Below, piece by piece: positions 40,790 through 50,223 of a stretch of 64,000 bases of DNA. The notes beneath the pieces were generated by a model, which did not search any database, was not told where the DNA came from, and saw nothing but the letters and a program-made list of their open reading frames with translations. Position 1 is the stretch's first letter. Every line of letters starts with the position of its first letter. The stretch lies in the NCBI GenBank assembly GCA_039954875.1, contig CP157202.1, forward strand, positions 124,001 to 188,000, given 5' to 3'. This DNA comes from G039954875 sp039954875 (lineage in GTDB: Bacteria; Bacteroidota; Bacteroidia; Flavobacteriales; Blattabacteriaceae). Position numbers and translations under genes: made by a program.

Positions 40790-41929
40790 ATGAAACCATT
40801 TGATGTCTATCCTATCACACCCATAGAACTGGTCAGAGGTGCAGGTGTCTATGTATTCGACAGGACGGGTCAAGCCTACTTGGACTTTTACGGGGGGCAT
40901 GCGGTGATCTCCATCGGCCATTCGCATCCCCATTATCTCAGACGCATCAGAGAGCAGATGAAGCGGATTGTCTTTTATTCGAACACCATCCGTATCCCTC
41001 AGCAAGAGCAGCTCGCCGAGATGCTAGGCGTCCTCTCAGGTTATGAGGATTATCGGCTCTTTCTGTGCAATTCGGGTGCAGAGGCTGTTGAGAATGCCCT
41101 CAAGCTAGCTTCTTTCCACACTGGTAAAAAGAAGGTCATCGCTTTCAAAGGATCCTTTCACGGACGTACCAGTGGGTCGGTAGCCATCACCGACAATGAG
41201 AGGATCGTCACCCCTTTCAATGCACAACATCAGACCGTCTTTCTTGATTATAATGAGGTGGATCAGTTGGAGGCGACTCTTCGTACCGGTGATGTTTGCG
41301 CTGTGATTATCGAAGGTATACAAGGCATGGCCGGCATCATTGATCCAGGTGCAGAATTCCTTCGGCAGATACAATCCTTATGTGCTCAACATCGAGTTAT
41401 ATCCATTTTTGATGAGGTGCAGAGTGGCTACGGTCGTACGGGAGACTTTTTTGCCCATCAAGATTCCGGTGTGAAGCCCGATCTGATAACCGTAGCCAAG
41501 GGTATGGGCAATGGCTTCCCCATCGGAGGGGTGCTCATTCACTCTAAGTTTGAATCCTTTCATGGGATGCTGGGCACGACTTTCGGTGGGAATTATTTAG
41601 CCTGCGTTGCCGCTATTGCCGTTTTGGAGGTGATCCGAGATGAAGAATTATTATTGAATGCCAGGAGGATCGGTTCGAGATTTATCGAATCCTTGCAAAG
41701 CATTCCTGAGATCAAGGAGATTCGGGGTAGGGGATTGATGCTGGGCTTACGTTTTGATTTCCCAGTACAAAAGCTGAAGAAGATCCTTTTTGAACGAGAA
41801 AAGGTCTTTGTAGGGACCGCTTCCGATTCCCATGTCTTGAGACTGCTCCCGCCGCTAAACATTAGCTCAGACCATGTGCAACTCTTCATCAATAAACTAA
41901 AAACCACCCTAGAAGACCTCTCCATATGA
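40790..41929 (+). CDS. argD: N-acetyl-(or succinyl-)ornithine aminotransferase
   Basis: PLP-dependent class III aminotransferase that forms N-acyl-ornithine from the semialdehyde, with glutamate as amino donor. The 379-residue protein shows the family pattern: YLDFYGGHAVISIGHSHPH near 25-43, CNSGAEAVENALKLA near 93-107, the phosphate-binding SFHGRTSGSVAIT near 122-134, FDEVQSGYGRTG near 206-217, and the PLP lysine K237 in DLITVAKGMGNGFPIGG. The gap of 20 bases after argC is the only real one between operon genes; carA overlaps its end by four bases. Confidence 0.95.
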   Translation: MKPFDVYPITPIELVRGAGVYVFDRTGQAYLDFYGGHAVISIGHSHPHYLRRIREQMKRIVFYSNTIRIPQQEQLAEMLGVLSGYEDYRLFLCNSGAEAVENALKLASFHTGKKKVIAFKGSFHGRTSGSVAITDNERIVTPFNAQHQTVFLDYNEVDQLEATLRTGDVCAVIIEGIQGMAGIIDPGAEFLRQIQSLCAQHRVISIFDEVQSGYGRTGDFFAHQDSGVKPDLITVAKGMGNGFPIGGVLIHSKFESFHGMLGTTFGGNYLACVAAIAVLEVIRDEELLLNARRIGSRFIESLQSIPEIKEIRGRGLMLGLRFDFPVQKLKKILFEREKVFVGTASDSHVLRLLPPLNISSDHVQLFINKLKTTLEDLSI

Positions 41930-43020
41930 AGGAAAAAACTGCCACTCTCATTCTCGAAGATGAGACAAGCTATGAGGCTTATCATTTTGGGGCAAGCGTA
42001 TCGGCTGCTGGGGAAGTTGTTTTTAACACAGCGATGACTGGTTATACCGAGAGCCTGACCGACCCTTCATATAAGGGGCAACTCCTGGTATATACCTACC
42101 CGCTCATTGGCAATTATGGTATTCCTGTTTCACCTGTTGAGGCTTCTGTACATACCATGTACGAATCCGATGCACTCCACATCGCTGGTTTGATTGTATC
42201 AGACTATGCTCAACGTCCCCATCATTGGAATATGTCCAAAAGCCTTTCCCAGTGGCTCGAGCAGCACCATATTCCGGCCATATACGGCCTTGACACCCGG
42301 GCATTGACGCAAAAAATACGTGAGCAGGGTACGATGCTTGGGAAGATTATAGTCGATGGAGACCTTTCCTTTTACGATCCGAATAAAGAAAACTTAGCTG
42401 CCCAGGTATCCATCAGCAAAAAAACCGTATATGGTGATGGGCAACACAAGATTTTGCTCGTCGACTGTGGGGTGAAGAACAACATTATTCGTTGCTTGCT
42501 CCGTCGCGATTGTACCGTGATCCGTGTGCCCTGGGATTATGACTTCACTATGGAGGATTACGATGGGCTTTTCCTCTCTAATGGCCCAGGCGATCCGAAG
42601 ATGTGTCAAAAGACCATTGCGTACACCCGCACAGCCTTGCAAGGAAACAAGCCTATTTTTGGCATCTGCTTAGGGAATCAGCTCATTGGCCTGGCTGCCG
42701 GTGGCGACACCTACAAACTCAAATATGGTCATAGAAGCCACAACCAACCTGTTTTGATGATGGGGACGAATCGGGCTTTTATCAGCTCGCAGAACCATAG
42801 CTATGTCCTTGATTCTAGTGATTTGCCCTTTCCGTGGAAGGTGTTTTTTAAAAACATCAACGATGAGAGCTGTGAAGGTCTTATCCATAGCCAAAAACCT
42901 TTTTTCTCGGTGCAATTTCATCCGGAAGCCTCAGGCGGTCCTACGGACACCGAATTTTTATTTGATACCTTCATGGGCTTTATCGAGGCCTATAAGGAAG
43001 CCAATCCATTGCCCTTATGA
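41926..43020 (+). CDS. carA: carbamoyl-phosphate synthase small (glutaminase) subunit
   Basis: Releases ammonia from glutamine for carbamoyl-phosphate synthesis in the CarAB heterodimer. The N-terminal half (about residues 1-150) is the CPSase small-chain domain, with FNTAMTGYTESLTDPSYKG. The C-terminal half is a class I glutamine amidotransferase with the catalytic triad C248 (FGICLGNQLIG), H332 and E334 (QFHPEASGG). Length 364 is usual. It starts in an ATGA overlap with argD and ends in one with carB, so all three are translationally coupled. Placement inside the arginine operon, between argD and argF', indicates that the product feeds arginine synthesis. Confidence 0.96.
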   Translation: MKEKTATLILEDETSYEAYHFGASVSAAGEVVFNTAMTGYTESLTDPSYKGQLLVYTYPLIGNYGIPVSPVEASVHTMYESDALHIAGLIVSDYAQRPHHWNMSKSLSQWLEQHHIPAIYGLDTRALTQKIREQGTMLGKIIVDGDLSFYDPNKENLAAQVSISKKTVYGDGQHKILLVDCGVKNNIIRCLLRRDCTVIRVPWDYDFTMEDYDGLFLSNGPGDPKMCQKTIAYTRTALQGNKPIFGICLGNQLIGLAAGGDTYKLKYGHRSHNQPVLMMGTNRAFISSQNHSYVLDSSDLPFPWKVFFKNINDESCEGLIHSQKPFFSVQFHPEASGGPTDTEFLFDTFMGFIEAYKEANPLPL

Positions 43021-46000
43021 AAATCGACAAAGTGCTCATCATCGGTTCAGGTGCTCTGAAGATCGGTGAGGCCGGTGAATTCGATTATTCCGGTACGCAG
43101 GCCTTGAAGGCCCTCAAAGAAGAGGGGGTTTTCACCATATTGATCAACCCTAACATTGCTACAGTACAGACATCTGAGGGCATTGCTGATAAGATCTATT
43201 TCCTGCCGATAACCCCTAATTTTGTCGAAGAGGTCATTAAAAAGGAAAACCCCCAAGGTCTTTTGCTAGCCTTCGGTGGGCAGACCGCTCTAAACTGTGG
43301 TATCGCTCTTTTCAAGCAGGGTATCATCGAAAAATACCAGCTGCAGGTTTTGGGTACACCCATTGAGGCGATCATCCAAAGCGAAGACCGCGATGTTTTT
43401 CGTAATAAACTCATGGAGATCCAGGTGAAGACCGCGCGGAGCATAGCCGTGGATTCTTTGGAAAAAGCCATGTTAGCAGCCGAAGAAATAGGCTTTCCGA
43501 TCATCATCCGAGCCGCTTATGCTTTGGGGGGGTTGGGCAGTGGTTTTGCCGAGAACATCGATGAATTGAAAATATTGGCCGATAAAGCCCTTTCTTATTC
43601 CGACCAGATCCTCATCGAGGAGTCGCTCAAGGGCTGGAAGGAGATTGAATACGAGGTTGTGCGCGATCGCTTCGACAACTGCATTACGGTTTGCAATATG
43701 GAGAATTTTGATCCTATCGGTATTCATACAGGTGAGAGCACCGTCGTGGCGCCTTCGCAGACGCTGACCAATGCCGAATACCATGAGCTAAGACAACTCT
43801 CGATACGTATTGCTAAGCACTTCAGCATCGTCGGCGAATGTAACGTACAATTTGCGCTAGCCCTGCATTCGGCGGACTATCGCGTAATCGAGATAAACGC
43901 GCGGCTTTCGCGTTCGAGTGCTTTGGCCTCTAAGGCTACGGGTTATCCGCTGGCTTTTATCGCGGCCAAGCTAGCTTTGGGTCATGGACTGCATCAGCTG
44001 AAAAACGTCGTTACCAAGACAACCTCGGCCTTTTTTGAGCCGGCTTTAGACTATGTCGTCTGCAAGCTGCCGCGCTGGGATCTCAAAAAATTCTACGGTG
44101 TCTCGAACAAGATTGGTAGCAGTATGAAGAGCGTCGGCGAGGTGATGGCTATCGGAGGTTCTTTTGAAGAGGCCTTGCAAAAAGGCCTTCGCATGCTTGA
44201 TGTCGGTTGGCAAGGTTTTATCAATCCCCAAAAAAAGCCTCTAGATTTTGCGGTGCTCGAAAACTTGCTCAAGGAGCCAACTGACCAAAGGATACAAGCT
44301 CTTGAAACGGCTTTTGAGGCCGGGTATACCGTCGAAGAGATCCACAGGCTCACGCAGATTGATCCCTGGTTTTTGTACAAGCTGGAAAATATGCATTATA
44401 TGAAAAAGGCCTTGGCCTCATACGGCAGCTGGGAGGAGATCTCTGATGAATTGCTAAAAAAAGCTAAAAGACAAGGTTTTTCCGATGAGCAGATTGTAGG
44501 GCTCTTTGCATCTGGGGTGGAAATCGCCACTGAGGCCCAGGCGTTTAGAGCGCGGCGAAAGGCTTTAGGCATCCTGCCCTTCACTCGACAGATAGACACC
44601 TTGGCCGCTGAGTATCCAGCCCAGACCAATTACCTCTATCTGAGTTATCATGCCTCTCGACACGATGTCGTTTACGAACACGATAGGCGGTCCATTGTCG
44701 TGCTAGGCTCGGGCGTCTATCGTATCGGCAGCAGTGTTGAGTTTGATTGGTGTTGTGTGAATGCTCTCGAGACGATTCGAAAAGCGGGTTATCGCGCTGT
44801 GATGATCAATTGCAATCCTGAGACGGTCAGTACGGATTTTGACGTCTGTGATCGGCTCTATTTCGAGGAGCTTAGCCTTGAACGTGTCCTGGATATTATC
44901 GATCTCGAGCAGCCCAAGGGCACTATAGTCTCGATGGGCGGGCAGATCCCGAACAATCTAGCCCTAAAGCTGGACCGAAGGGGCATCGACATCTTGGGCA
45001 CCTCAGCGGTTTCGATCGATGGGGTAGAGGACCGCTATAAATTTTCTCAGGCCTTGGACAAGTTGGGCATTAGGCAACCGAGTTGGAAGGAACTCTCGAA
45101 TTTTGTTGCTATTGATTGCTTCGTTAAGGAGGTTGGCTATCCGGTATTGATCCGGCCTTCTTATGTACTCTCAGGCGCAGCGATGCATGTGGTCTCCAAT
45201 GCTGATGAACTTCAGTATTACCTCAAGGAAGCCGTGGCACTCTCTCCTGAACACCCGGTGGTGGTAAGTGAATTCATAGAAAATGCCAAAGAGATCGAGT
45301 TCGATGCGGTAGCACGTAGCGGGGAAATTCTCTATCATGCGATCTCTGAACACGTCGAATTCGCTGGTGTGCATTCGGGTGATGCTACCCTGGTCTATCC
45401 CCCACAAAACATCTACTTGACCACTTTGAAAGAGGTGCAACATATCGCTCAGAATATCGCACGGCACTTTGATATCTCTGGACCGTTTAATATTCAATTC
45501 TTGTCGAAAAATAATCGAATTCAGGTCATCGAATGTAATCTTCGGGCTTCACGGAGTTTCCCTTTTGTCTCGAAGGTTTCGCGCTTCAATATGATTGATC
45601 TGGCCACCAAAGTACTCTTGGATGAGAAGCCATTGAAAAAGGAGATACCAGACTTTTTCACTTTGGATTATCTCGGGATCAAGGCTTCGCAATTTTCCTT
45701 TTCTCGGTTGCAGGGGGCTGACCCGGTGCTTGGGGTCGATATGGCCTCTACAGGCGAAGTGGGTTGCTTGGGGTACAGCTTTGATGATGCGATAATGAAG
45801 GCCATGCTGGCCGTGGGCTACACCATCCCCCGGAAAAACATCTTGATATCGGGTGGGCCATTGCGTTCCAAAATCGATCTACTCAAGTCGGTCAAACTCT
45901 TGGATCAAAAGGGCTATACCCTCTTTGCTACCGAAGGCACTTATCGATTTTTGTTGGATCATGGCATTGCCTCGACCTACCTACATTGGCCGAATGAACG

Positions 46001-46253
46001 GATATTTCCTCAAGTGATTGATTATATCAAGGGAAGAAACTTGGATTTGATCATCAACATCCCTAAAAATTTAAGCAAATCTGAGCTCGATAACGACTAT
46101 GCCATTCGGCGCGCCGCGGTGGATTTCAACATCCCGTTGCTTACCAATGCACGTCTGGCCAGGGCCTTTATTCGGGCTTTTTGCCAACGTTCCCTTCATC
46201 AACTCGATACGGCTGCCTGGGATGCTTATGGTATCAAAAATCTTAAATCATGA
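43017..46253 (+). CDS. carB: carbamoyl-phosphate synthase large subunit
   Basis: Makes carbamoyl phosphate from bicarbonate, ammonia and two ATP. The 1078-residue protein has the two homologous ATP-grasp halves: the first begins KVLIIGSGALKIGEAGEFDY and contains IIIRAAYALGGLGSGF; the second begins near residue 560 with VVLGSGVYRIGSSVEFDWCC and contains VLIRPSYVLSGAAMHVV. A C-terminal MGS-like allosteric domain (about residues 940-1078, with YTLFATEGTYRF) closes it. Two Bacteroidota-normal features are the full length and no internal stop. It overlaps carA by four bases and the next gene by four. The codons look more GC-rich than those of the flanking decayed regions. Confidence 0.97.
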   Translation: MKIDKVLIIGSGALKIGEAGEFDYSGTQALKALKEEGVFTILINPNIATVQTSEGIADKIYFLPITPNFVEEVIKKENPQGLLLAFGGQTALNCGIALFKQGIIEKYQLQVLGTPIEAIIQSEDRDVFRNKLMEIQVKTARSIAVDSLEKAMLAAEEIGFPIIIRAAYALGGLGSGFAENIDELKILADKALSYSDQILIEESLKGWKEIEYEVVRDRFDNCITVCNMENFDPIGIHTGESTVVAPSQTLTNAEYHELRQLSIRIAKHFSIVGECNVQFALALHSADYRVIEINARLSRSSALASKATGYPLAFIAAKLALGHGLHQLKNVVTKTTSAFFEPALDYVVCKLPRWDLKKFYGVSNKIGSSMKSVGEVMAIGGSFEEALQKGLRMLDVGWQGFINPQKKPLDFAVLENLLKEPTDQRIQALETAFEAGYTVEEIHRLTQIDPWFLYKLENMHYMKKALASYGSWEEISDELLKKAKRQGFSDEQIVGLFASGVEIATEAQAFRARRKALGILPFTRQIDTLAAEYPAQTNYLYLSYHASRHDVVYEHDRRSIVVLGSGVYRIGSSVEFDWCCVNALETIRKAGYRAVMINCNPETVSTDFDVCDRLYFEELSLERVLDIIDLEQPKGTIVSMGGQIPNNLALKLDRRGIDILGTSAVSIDGVEDRYKFSQALDKLGIRQPSWKELSNFVAIDCFVKEVGYPVLIRPSYVLSGAAMHVVSNADELQYYLKEAVALSPEHPVVVSEFIENAKEIEFDAVARSGEILYHAISEHVEFAGVHSGDATLVYPPQNIYLTTLKEVQHIAQNIARHFDISGPFNIQFLSKNNRIQVIECNLRASRSFPFVSKVSRFNMIDLATKVLLDEKPLKKEIPDFFTLDYLGIKASQFSFSRLQGADPVLGVDMASTGEVGCLGYSFDDAIMKAMLAVGYTIPRKNILISGGPLRSKIDLLKSVKLLDQKGYTLFATEGTYRFLLDHGIASTYLHWPNERIFPQVIDYIKGRNLDLIINIPKNLSKSELDNDYAIRRAAVDFNIPLLTNARLARAFIRAFCQRSLHQLDTAAWDAYGIKNLKS

Positions 46254-47203
46254 AACAATTTATCAATGTGGACGATGTCCCCGATTTACCTCAGTTGATC
46301 GAAAAGGCACTAAATGTTAAGAGAACTCCTTTTGCTTTTAAGGAGTTTGGACGGAATAAGACCATTGGTTTGGTTTTTTTCAATCCTAGTTTACGCACGC
46401 GCCTGAGTAGTCAAAAGGCTGCCTTTAACCTGGGGGCAAGCACTTGGGTTTTTAACATCAATCAAGACTCTTGGAAGATCGAAATGGATGACGGTACGGT
46501 GATGGAAAACAGCCAAGAGCATATCAAGGATGCTATCGCTGTGATGAGTCTCTATTGCGACATCTTAGCCGTGCGGACTTTCCCAAATTTACTCGAACGA
46601 GATTATGATTATAAGGAGTTATTATTCAATAAGATAAAGCATTATTCTAAGGTACCGATAGTGAGCCTTGAGAGCGCCATCTTACACCCCTTACAGTCTT
46701 TGGCCGATGTGATGACCATCGAAGAGTTGCGGCCGGCCAAAGAGCGAATCAAAATTGTCCTAAGCTGGGCTCCTCATGTAAAAGCTCTACCCCATTCGGT
46801 GCCGAATTCTTTTGCGCAATGGGCTTCCAAGCTGCAGGGGGCTGATTTGGTCATTACCCATCCGGAAGGCTATGCACTCGATGAGCGATTTAGCCGAGGA
46901 GCTTGCATCATCCATGATCAAGACGAGGCTTTCAAGGGGGCTGATTTTATTTATGCGAAAAATTGGAGCAGCTTTATCGACTATGGAAAGCTGCTTTGTC
47001 ATGATATGGATTGGATGATCAGCCGAAAAAAGATGGCTTTGACCGATCGGGCTAAGTTCATGCATTGTCTACCCGTTCGGCGCAATGTTGTGGTCGAAGA
47101 TGCCGTACTCGATGGTGAAGAGGCTGTCGTCTTGCAACAGGCCGAAAACAGGGTCTTTGCCGTCCAGACGGTTTTTATGGAAATTCTTAAAAACATGGTG
47201 TGA
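46250..47203 (+). CDS. argF': N-acyl-ornithine (succinyl/acetyl) transcarbamylase, ArgF'
   Basis: Transfers carbamoyl from carbamoyl phosphate to N-acylated ornithine, giving N-acyl-citrulline. The 317-residue protein has the carbamoyl-phosphate loop FFNPSLRTRLSSQKAA (residues 43-58, FxxPSxRTR), the ornithine-side HCLPVRRNVVVEDAV block and the WAPHVKALPHSVPNSFAQ segment of the Bacteroides succinyl-ornithine enzyme. The residue known to set specificity (proline 90 in the B. fragilis succinyl enzyme, glutamate 92 in the Xanthomonas acetyl enzyme) aligns to glutamine Q89 here, in MENSQEHIKD, so the acyl group is undetermined. It is coupled to carB and argB by four-base overlaps. Confidence 0.93.
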   Translation: MKQFINVDDVPDLPQLIEKALNVKRTPFAFKEFGRNKTIGLVFFNPSLRTRLSSQKAAFNLGASTWVFNINQDSWKIEMDDGTVMENSQEHIKDAIAVMSLYCDILAVRTFPNLLERDYDYKELLFNKIKHYSKVPIVSLESAILHPLQSLADVMTIEELRPAKERIKIVLSWAPHVKALPHSVPNSFAQWASKLQGADLVITHPEGYALDERFSRGACIIHDQDEAFKGADFIYAKNWSSFIDYGKLLCHDMDWMISRKKMALTDRAKFMHCLPVRRNVVVEDAVLDGEEAVVLQQAENRVFAVQTVFMEILKNMV

Positions 47204-47976
47204 TGATTCAAGTACTGAAGATAGGCGGGCAGCTTATCGACGATGAAAGCCTACTCCGGGCCTCACTGAAGGTCTTTCATGCGCTCAAAGGTAATAAAGT
47301 CTTGATCCACGGCGGTGGGAAGGCTGCCACCACATTTTCTAAAAGGCTTGGCATTTGCCCACAGTTCATCGATGGTCGAAGGGTTACTGATCAGGAGACA
47401 CTTGATATCGTCACGATGACCTATGCCGGTTTGGTCAATAAGAAGATCGTGGCGAGCTTGCAAGCTTTGGGATGCCATGCCTTGGGATTCTCCGGAGCAG
47501 ATGCTAACCTGATCCGTGCTATCCGGCGACCCGTACGAGAAATTGATTATGGCCATGTTGCTGATTTAGAGGATGACAGCGTCAATGTGTCCGTATTGGA
47601 TGCGCTCTTCGAACAGGGTTTTGTTCCAGTTTTATGTCCTTTGACGCACGATGGGCGGGGAGGGCTTCTCAACACGAATGCCGATACCATTGCTTCGGCT
47701 GTGGCCATAAGTCTGAATAAAGGCTATGAGGTGGCCTTGCATTACGGTTTTGAAAAACGAGGTGTTTTGCGTGACCCAACTGATCAAGATTCTTTTTTCT
47801 CCTGGATCGATGAGCAATCCTTTTTTAGGCTCAAGGAGGAGAAAATTATTACCGAGGGGATGATACCCAAGCTTGAAAGTGCGTTCAAAGCGCTCAGATC
47901 CGGAGTATCTCAAGTGACAGTAGGACGTATTGAATTCTTGGCCGATCCAACAAACAGAACGTTACTATGCCTATAG
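47200..47976 (+). CDS. argB: N-acetyl-(or succinyl-)glutamate kinase
   Basis: Phosphorylates N-acylglutamate, the second step of the pathway, with ATP. The 258-residue protein is an amino-acid kinase with KIGGQLIDDESLL at 6-18, the glycine-rich IHGGGKAATTFSKRLG near 34-49 and the acidic/NTAD-type segment LLNTNADTIASAVAISL near 156-172. It lacks the N-terminal helix that makes some ArgB arginine-sensitive hexamers, so it is likely a dimer of the E. coli type, without feedback inhibition through that helix. Its ATG lies within the argF' stop overlap, and its own end overlaps argE by ten bases. Confidence 0.94.
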   Translation: MMIQVLKIGGQLIDDESLLRASLKVFHALKGNKVLIHGGGKAATTFSKRLGICPQFIDGRRVTDQETLDIVTMTYAGLVNKKIVASLQALGCHALGFSGADANLIRAIRRPVREIDYGHVADLEDDSVNVSVLDALFEQGFVPVLCPLTHDGRGGLLNTNADTIASAVAISLNKGYEVALHYGFEKRGVLRDPTDQDSFFSWIDEQSFFRLKEEKIITEGMIPKLESAFKALRSGVSQVTVGRIEFLADPTNRTLLCL

Positions 47977-49049
47977 ATCTACAAGGCTTGAAAACAAAGG
48001 CCATCGAACTGCTCAAGTGTTTGGTGAATACCCCCTCTATATCCAGGGAAGAGGACAAGACTGCAGACCTCATCGTGGACTTTCTGTGCGAACACGATAT
48101 CCCAACGAAAAGAAAATTCAACAATGTTTGGACGATCAGTACAAACCATTTTGGAGTAGGGGTGCCAACGATCTTGCTCAATTCCCATCACGATACAGTC
48201 AGAGCGAGTGAGAATTGGCATACGGATCCTTTTTCGGCTACGTTCGAGGGGGACAAACTCATTGGTCTTGGGAGCAATGATGCAGGGGCTTCAATTGTAT
48301 CGTTGATTAGTGTTTTTATCTATTTGAGCCTATTACCCCATCTGCCTTATAGACTCATCTTAGCGATAACTGGTGAGGAGGAGGTCTCAGGTGTAAAAGG
48401 AGTCAGATCCATTTTACCCGAACTGGGTTTTATCGATCTAGGTATCGTTGGTGAGCCAACACAAATGCAAGTGGCCATGGCTGAAAAGGGTTTGATTGTC
48501 TTGGATTGCTTGGCCCGAGGGAAGACCGGGCACGCTGCTATAGATGAGGGCATCAACGCGCTTTATATCGCTTTGGATGATATTGAATGGCTGAGGAACT
48601 ATCGGTTTGAAAGGGTTTCGGAGCTCTTAGGGTCTTCCAAGCTCAGCGTGACGCAGATCAAGGCAGGTATCCAGCACAATGTTGTGCCTGATCTTTGCTC
48701 TTTTGTGGTGGACATCCGTACTAACGAATATTACACAAATAAAGAAGTGATTGCATTCATCCGTCAAAAGATCCGTTCTGAAACCACTCCGCGATCCTAT
48801 CACCTGAACTCATCCCGTATTGATCCGGAGCATCCCATCGTTAAAAAAGCCCAAACTTTGGGCAGGAAGACCTTTGGATCCGCTACTTTATCGGATCAAA
48901 GCGTAATGGATTTCCCCACGATAAAAATGGGTCCCGGCGACAGTTTGCGTTCTCATACATCTGACGAATACGTCATGTGTTCTGAAGTGGAGCAGGGGAT
49001 TGACCTCTATATCCGCCTTTTGGAGGGTTTCGACTTTTACAATGGATAA
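47967..49049 (+). CDS. argE: N-acetylornithine deacetylase / N-acyl-citrulline hydrolase, M20 family
   Basis: Zinc hydrolase of the M20 (ArgE/DapE) family removing the acyl group. After ArgF' in this pathway the expected substrate is N-acyl-citrulline, not N-acetylornithine. The metal-site motifs are intact: LLNSHHDTVRASENW near 70-84, GLGSNDAGASIVSLIS, ITGEEEVSGVKGV near 135-147 and, near the end, the conserved MGPGDSLRSHTSDEYV with its histidine and glutamate. Length 360 is slightly shorter than E. coli ArgE (383) but normal for Bacteroidota. The substrate cannot be read from the sequence. It is the last gene of the operon. Confidence 0.9.
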   Translation: MPIDLQGLKTKAIELLKCLVNTPSISREEDKTADLIVDFLCEHDIPTKRKFNNVWTISTNHFGVGVPTILLNSHHDTVRASENWHTDPFSATFEGDKLIGLGSNDAGASIVSLISVFIYLSLLPHLPYRLILAITGEEEVSGVKGVRSILPELGFIDLGIVGEPTQMQVAMAEKGLIVLDCLARGKTGHAAIDEGINALYIALDDIEWLRNYRFERVSELLGSSKLSVTQIKAGIQHNVVPDLCSFVVDIRTNEYYTNKEVIAFIRQKIRSETTPRSYHLNSSRIDPEHPIVKKAQTLGRKTFGSATLSDQSVMDFPTIKMGPGDSLRSHTSDEYVMCSEVEQGIDLYIRLLEGFDFYNG

Positions 49050-49161
49050 CGTTTTCCATAAATATGATCAATATTATCATCGAAAAATGAGATCGCTATA
49101 TCTTGATATTGGGTAATTATTTCTATAAAATTGCCAATCTTCAAGGTAAAAAAAAGAAATT

Positions 49162-49479
49162 ATGACACAAGAAGTGACTGATGTAAACTTTAATGAAGTA
49201 GTTCTCCAGTCGACTAAGCCTGTTTTGGTCGATTTTTGGGCCTCTTGGTGTGGGCCGTGTGTGGTACTGTCTCCTAGAATCGATGAGCTGGCTTTGCAAT
49301 ATGAGGGTAAGGCATTGGTGGTAAAGTTGAACGTTGATGATGGTCCAGAGACTGCTGGTGAATACGGTATTCGGAGTATTCCTACTTTATTATTTTTCAA
49401 GGGGGGCGAAGAAAAAAGCAGGCAAGTCGGCATTGCTTCGAAAGAAGATTTGAGCAGCAAATTAGAAGCTTTGTTATAA
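49162..49479 (+). CDS. trxA: thioredoxin
   Basis: A 105-residue cytoplasmic thioredoxin, the general disulfide reductant. The redox site WCGPC has cysteines C30 and C33 in FWASWCGPCVVLSP, and the cis-proline is in YGIRSIPTLLFF. There is no signal peptide. The stretch between argE and this gene is 112 bases and holds no clear promoter. It is intact and followed at once by the tRNA-Asp promoter. Confidence 0.96.
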   Translation: MTQEVTDVNFNEVVLQSTKPVLVDFWASWCGPCVVLSPRIDELALQYEGKALVVKLNVDDGPETAGEYGIRSIPTLLFFKGGEEKSRQVGIASKEDLSSKLEALL

Positions 49480-49496
49480 AATATCATTCCCTCCTA

Positions 49497-49526
49497 TTTG
49501 ATAGAAAGCGAAAAGTAGTATATTCG
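49497..49526 (+). promoter_or_regulatory. promoter of tRNA-Asp
   Basis: TTTG at 49497-49500 and TATATTCG at 49519-49526 are separated by 18 bases, close to the Bacteroidota TTTG-N19-TAnnTTTG consensus. The tRNA begins 13 bases downstream. This is the best promoter in the window and supports the phylum call. Confidence 0.7.
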
Positions 49527-49539
49527 CAACTCTGAAAGG

Positions 49540-49613
49540 GGTCTGGTAGTTCAGTTGGTTAGAATACGTGCCTGTCACGCACGGGGTCGCGGGTTCGAGT
49601 CCCGTCCAGACCG
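49540..49613 (+). tRNA. tRNA-Asp(GTC)
   Basis: A 74-base cloverleaf: acceptor stem GGTCTGG/CCAGACC, discriminator G at 49613, D-arm with AGTTCAGTTGGTTAGAAT, anticodon stem CGTGC/GCACG around loop CTGTCAC with anticodon GTC at 49574-49576, variable loop GGGTC, T-arm CGCGGGTTCGAGTCCCGT. No CCA is encoded; it must be added by an enzyme. Confidence 0.97.
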
Positions 49614-50223
49614 CTACAATAAAAACTTGAAAAATAAGCAGTTTGAGCTTGTCTTCGGCTTTTTATTTAATAATTTTCTTTTAACTTTCAAACAATATCC
49701 TAGCTTTTTTGGGTAAAATCATCCGAATGACGATCTTGATTTTTTAAATATTTAATAGTAGCAATGATGTTTTAGTTGGTACAGTATGGTGTGGATTTTG
49801 GCAGTATACTTGCTATTCCCCTTATGAAGAGACCATAACAGTAGGCTTAAAAATAAATTTAAATATTTTTTTTTGTAATTGCAATCTATCTACCCTTCTT
49901 AACTTTTTTTATTTATATTTTTTGATGAAATATTTTTTTAGGTTTTTTAATCTTTAATTTATTTGTAAGATCTTTCATAATAAGTTTAGTGTAATTATGG
50001 TAAAAAATATAACTAGAATATTCTTATCTAAGTGTATTTATTGATGAAGTGATACAATCCTGTGAACTTATTGAGGGTTTTGTGTGATTTAAGTCTTCAC
50101 TTGAATAAAGTGGGATCATTCCCTCTCATTATTTTCAAGTAAATTTAATATCAATGCATTAAAAAAATAGAGGTGTTTTTTTATTTATAATTTACTTATA
50201 TTTATGTTATATTTTTCAATTAA
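49614..50223. other. AT-rich intergenic region without recognised feature
   Basis: About 600 bases between the tRNA and the HMG-CoA reductase gene, with long A/T runs. No open frame, RNA gene or hairpin with a convincing stem was found. Confidence 0.5.

Noticed and set aside
43047..44629. Several minus-strand open frames of 60-110 codons inside carB and neighbouring arginine genes
   Set aside because: They lie opposite strongly conserved genes, have no family resemblance, and arise from the biased codon use of the sense strand.
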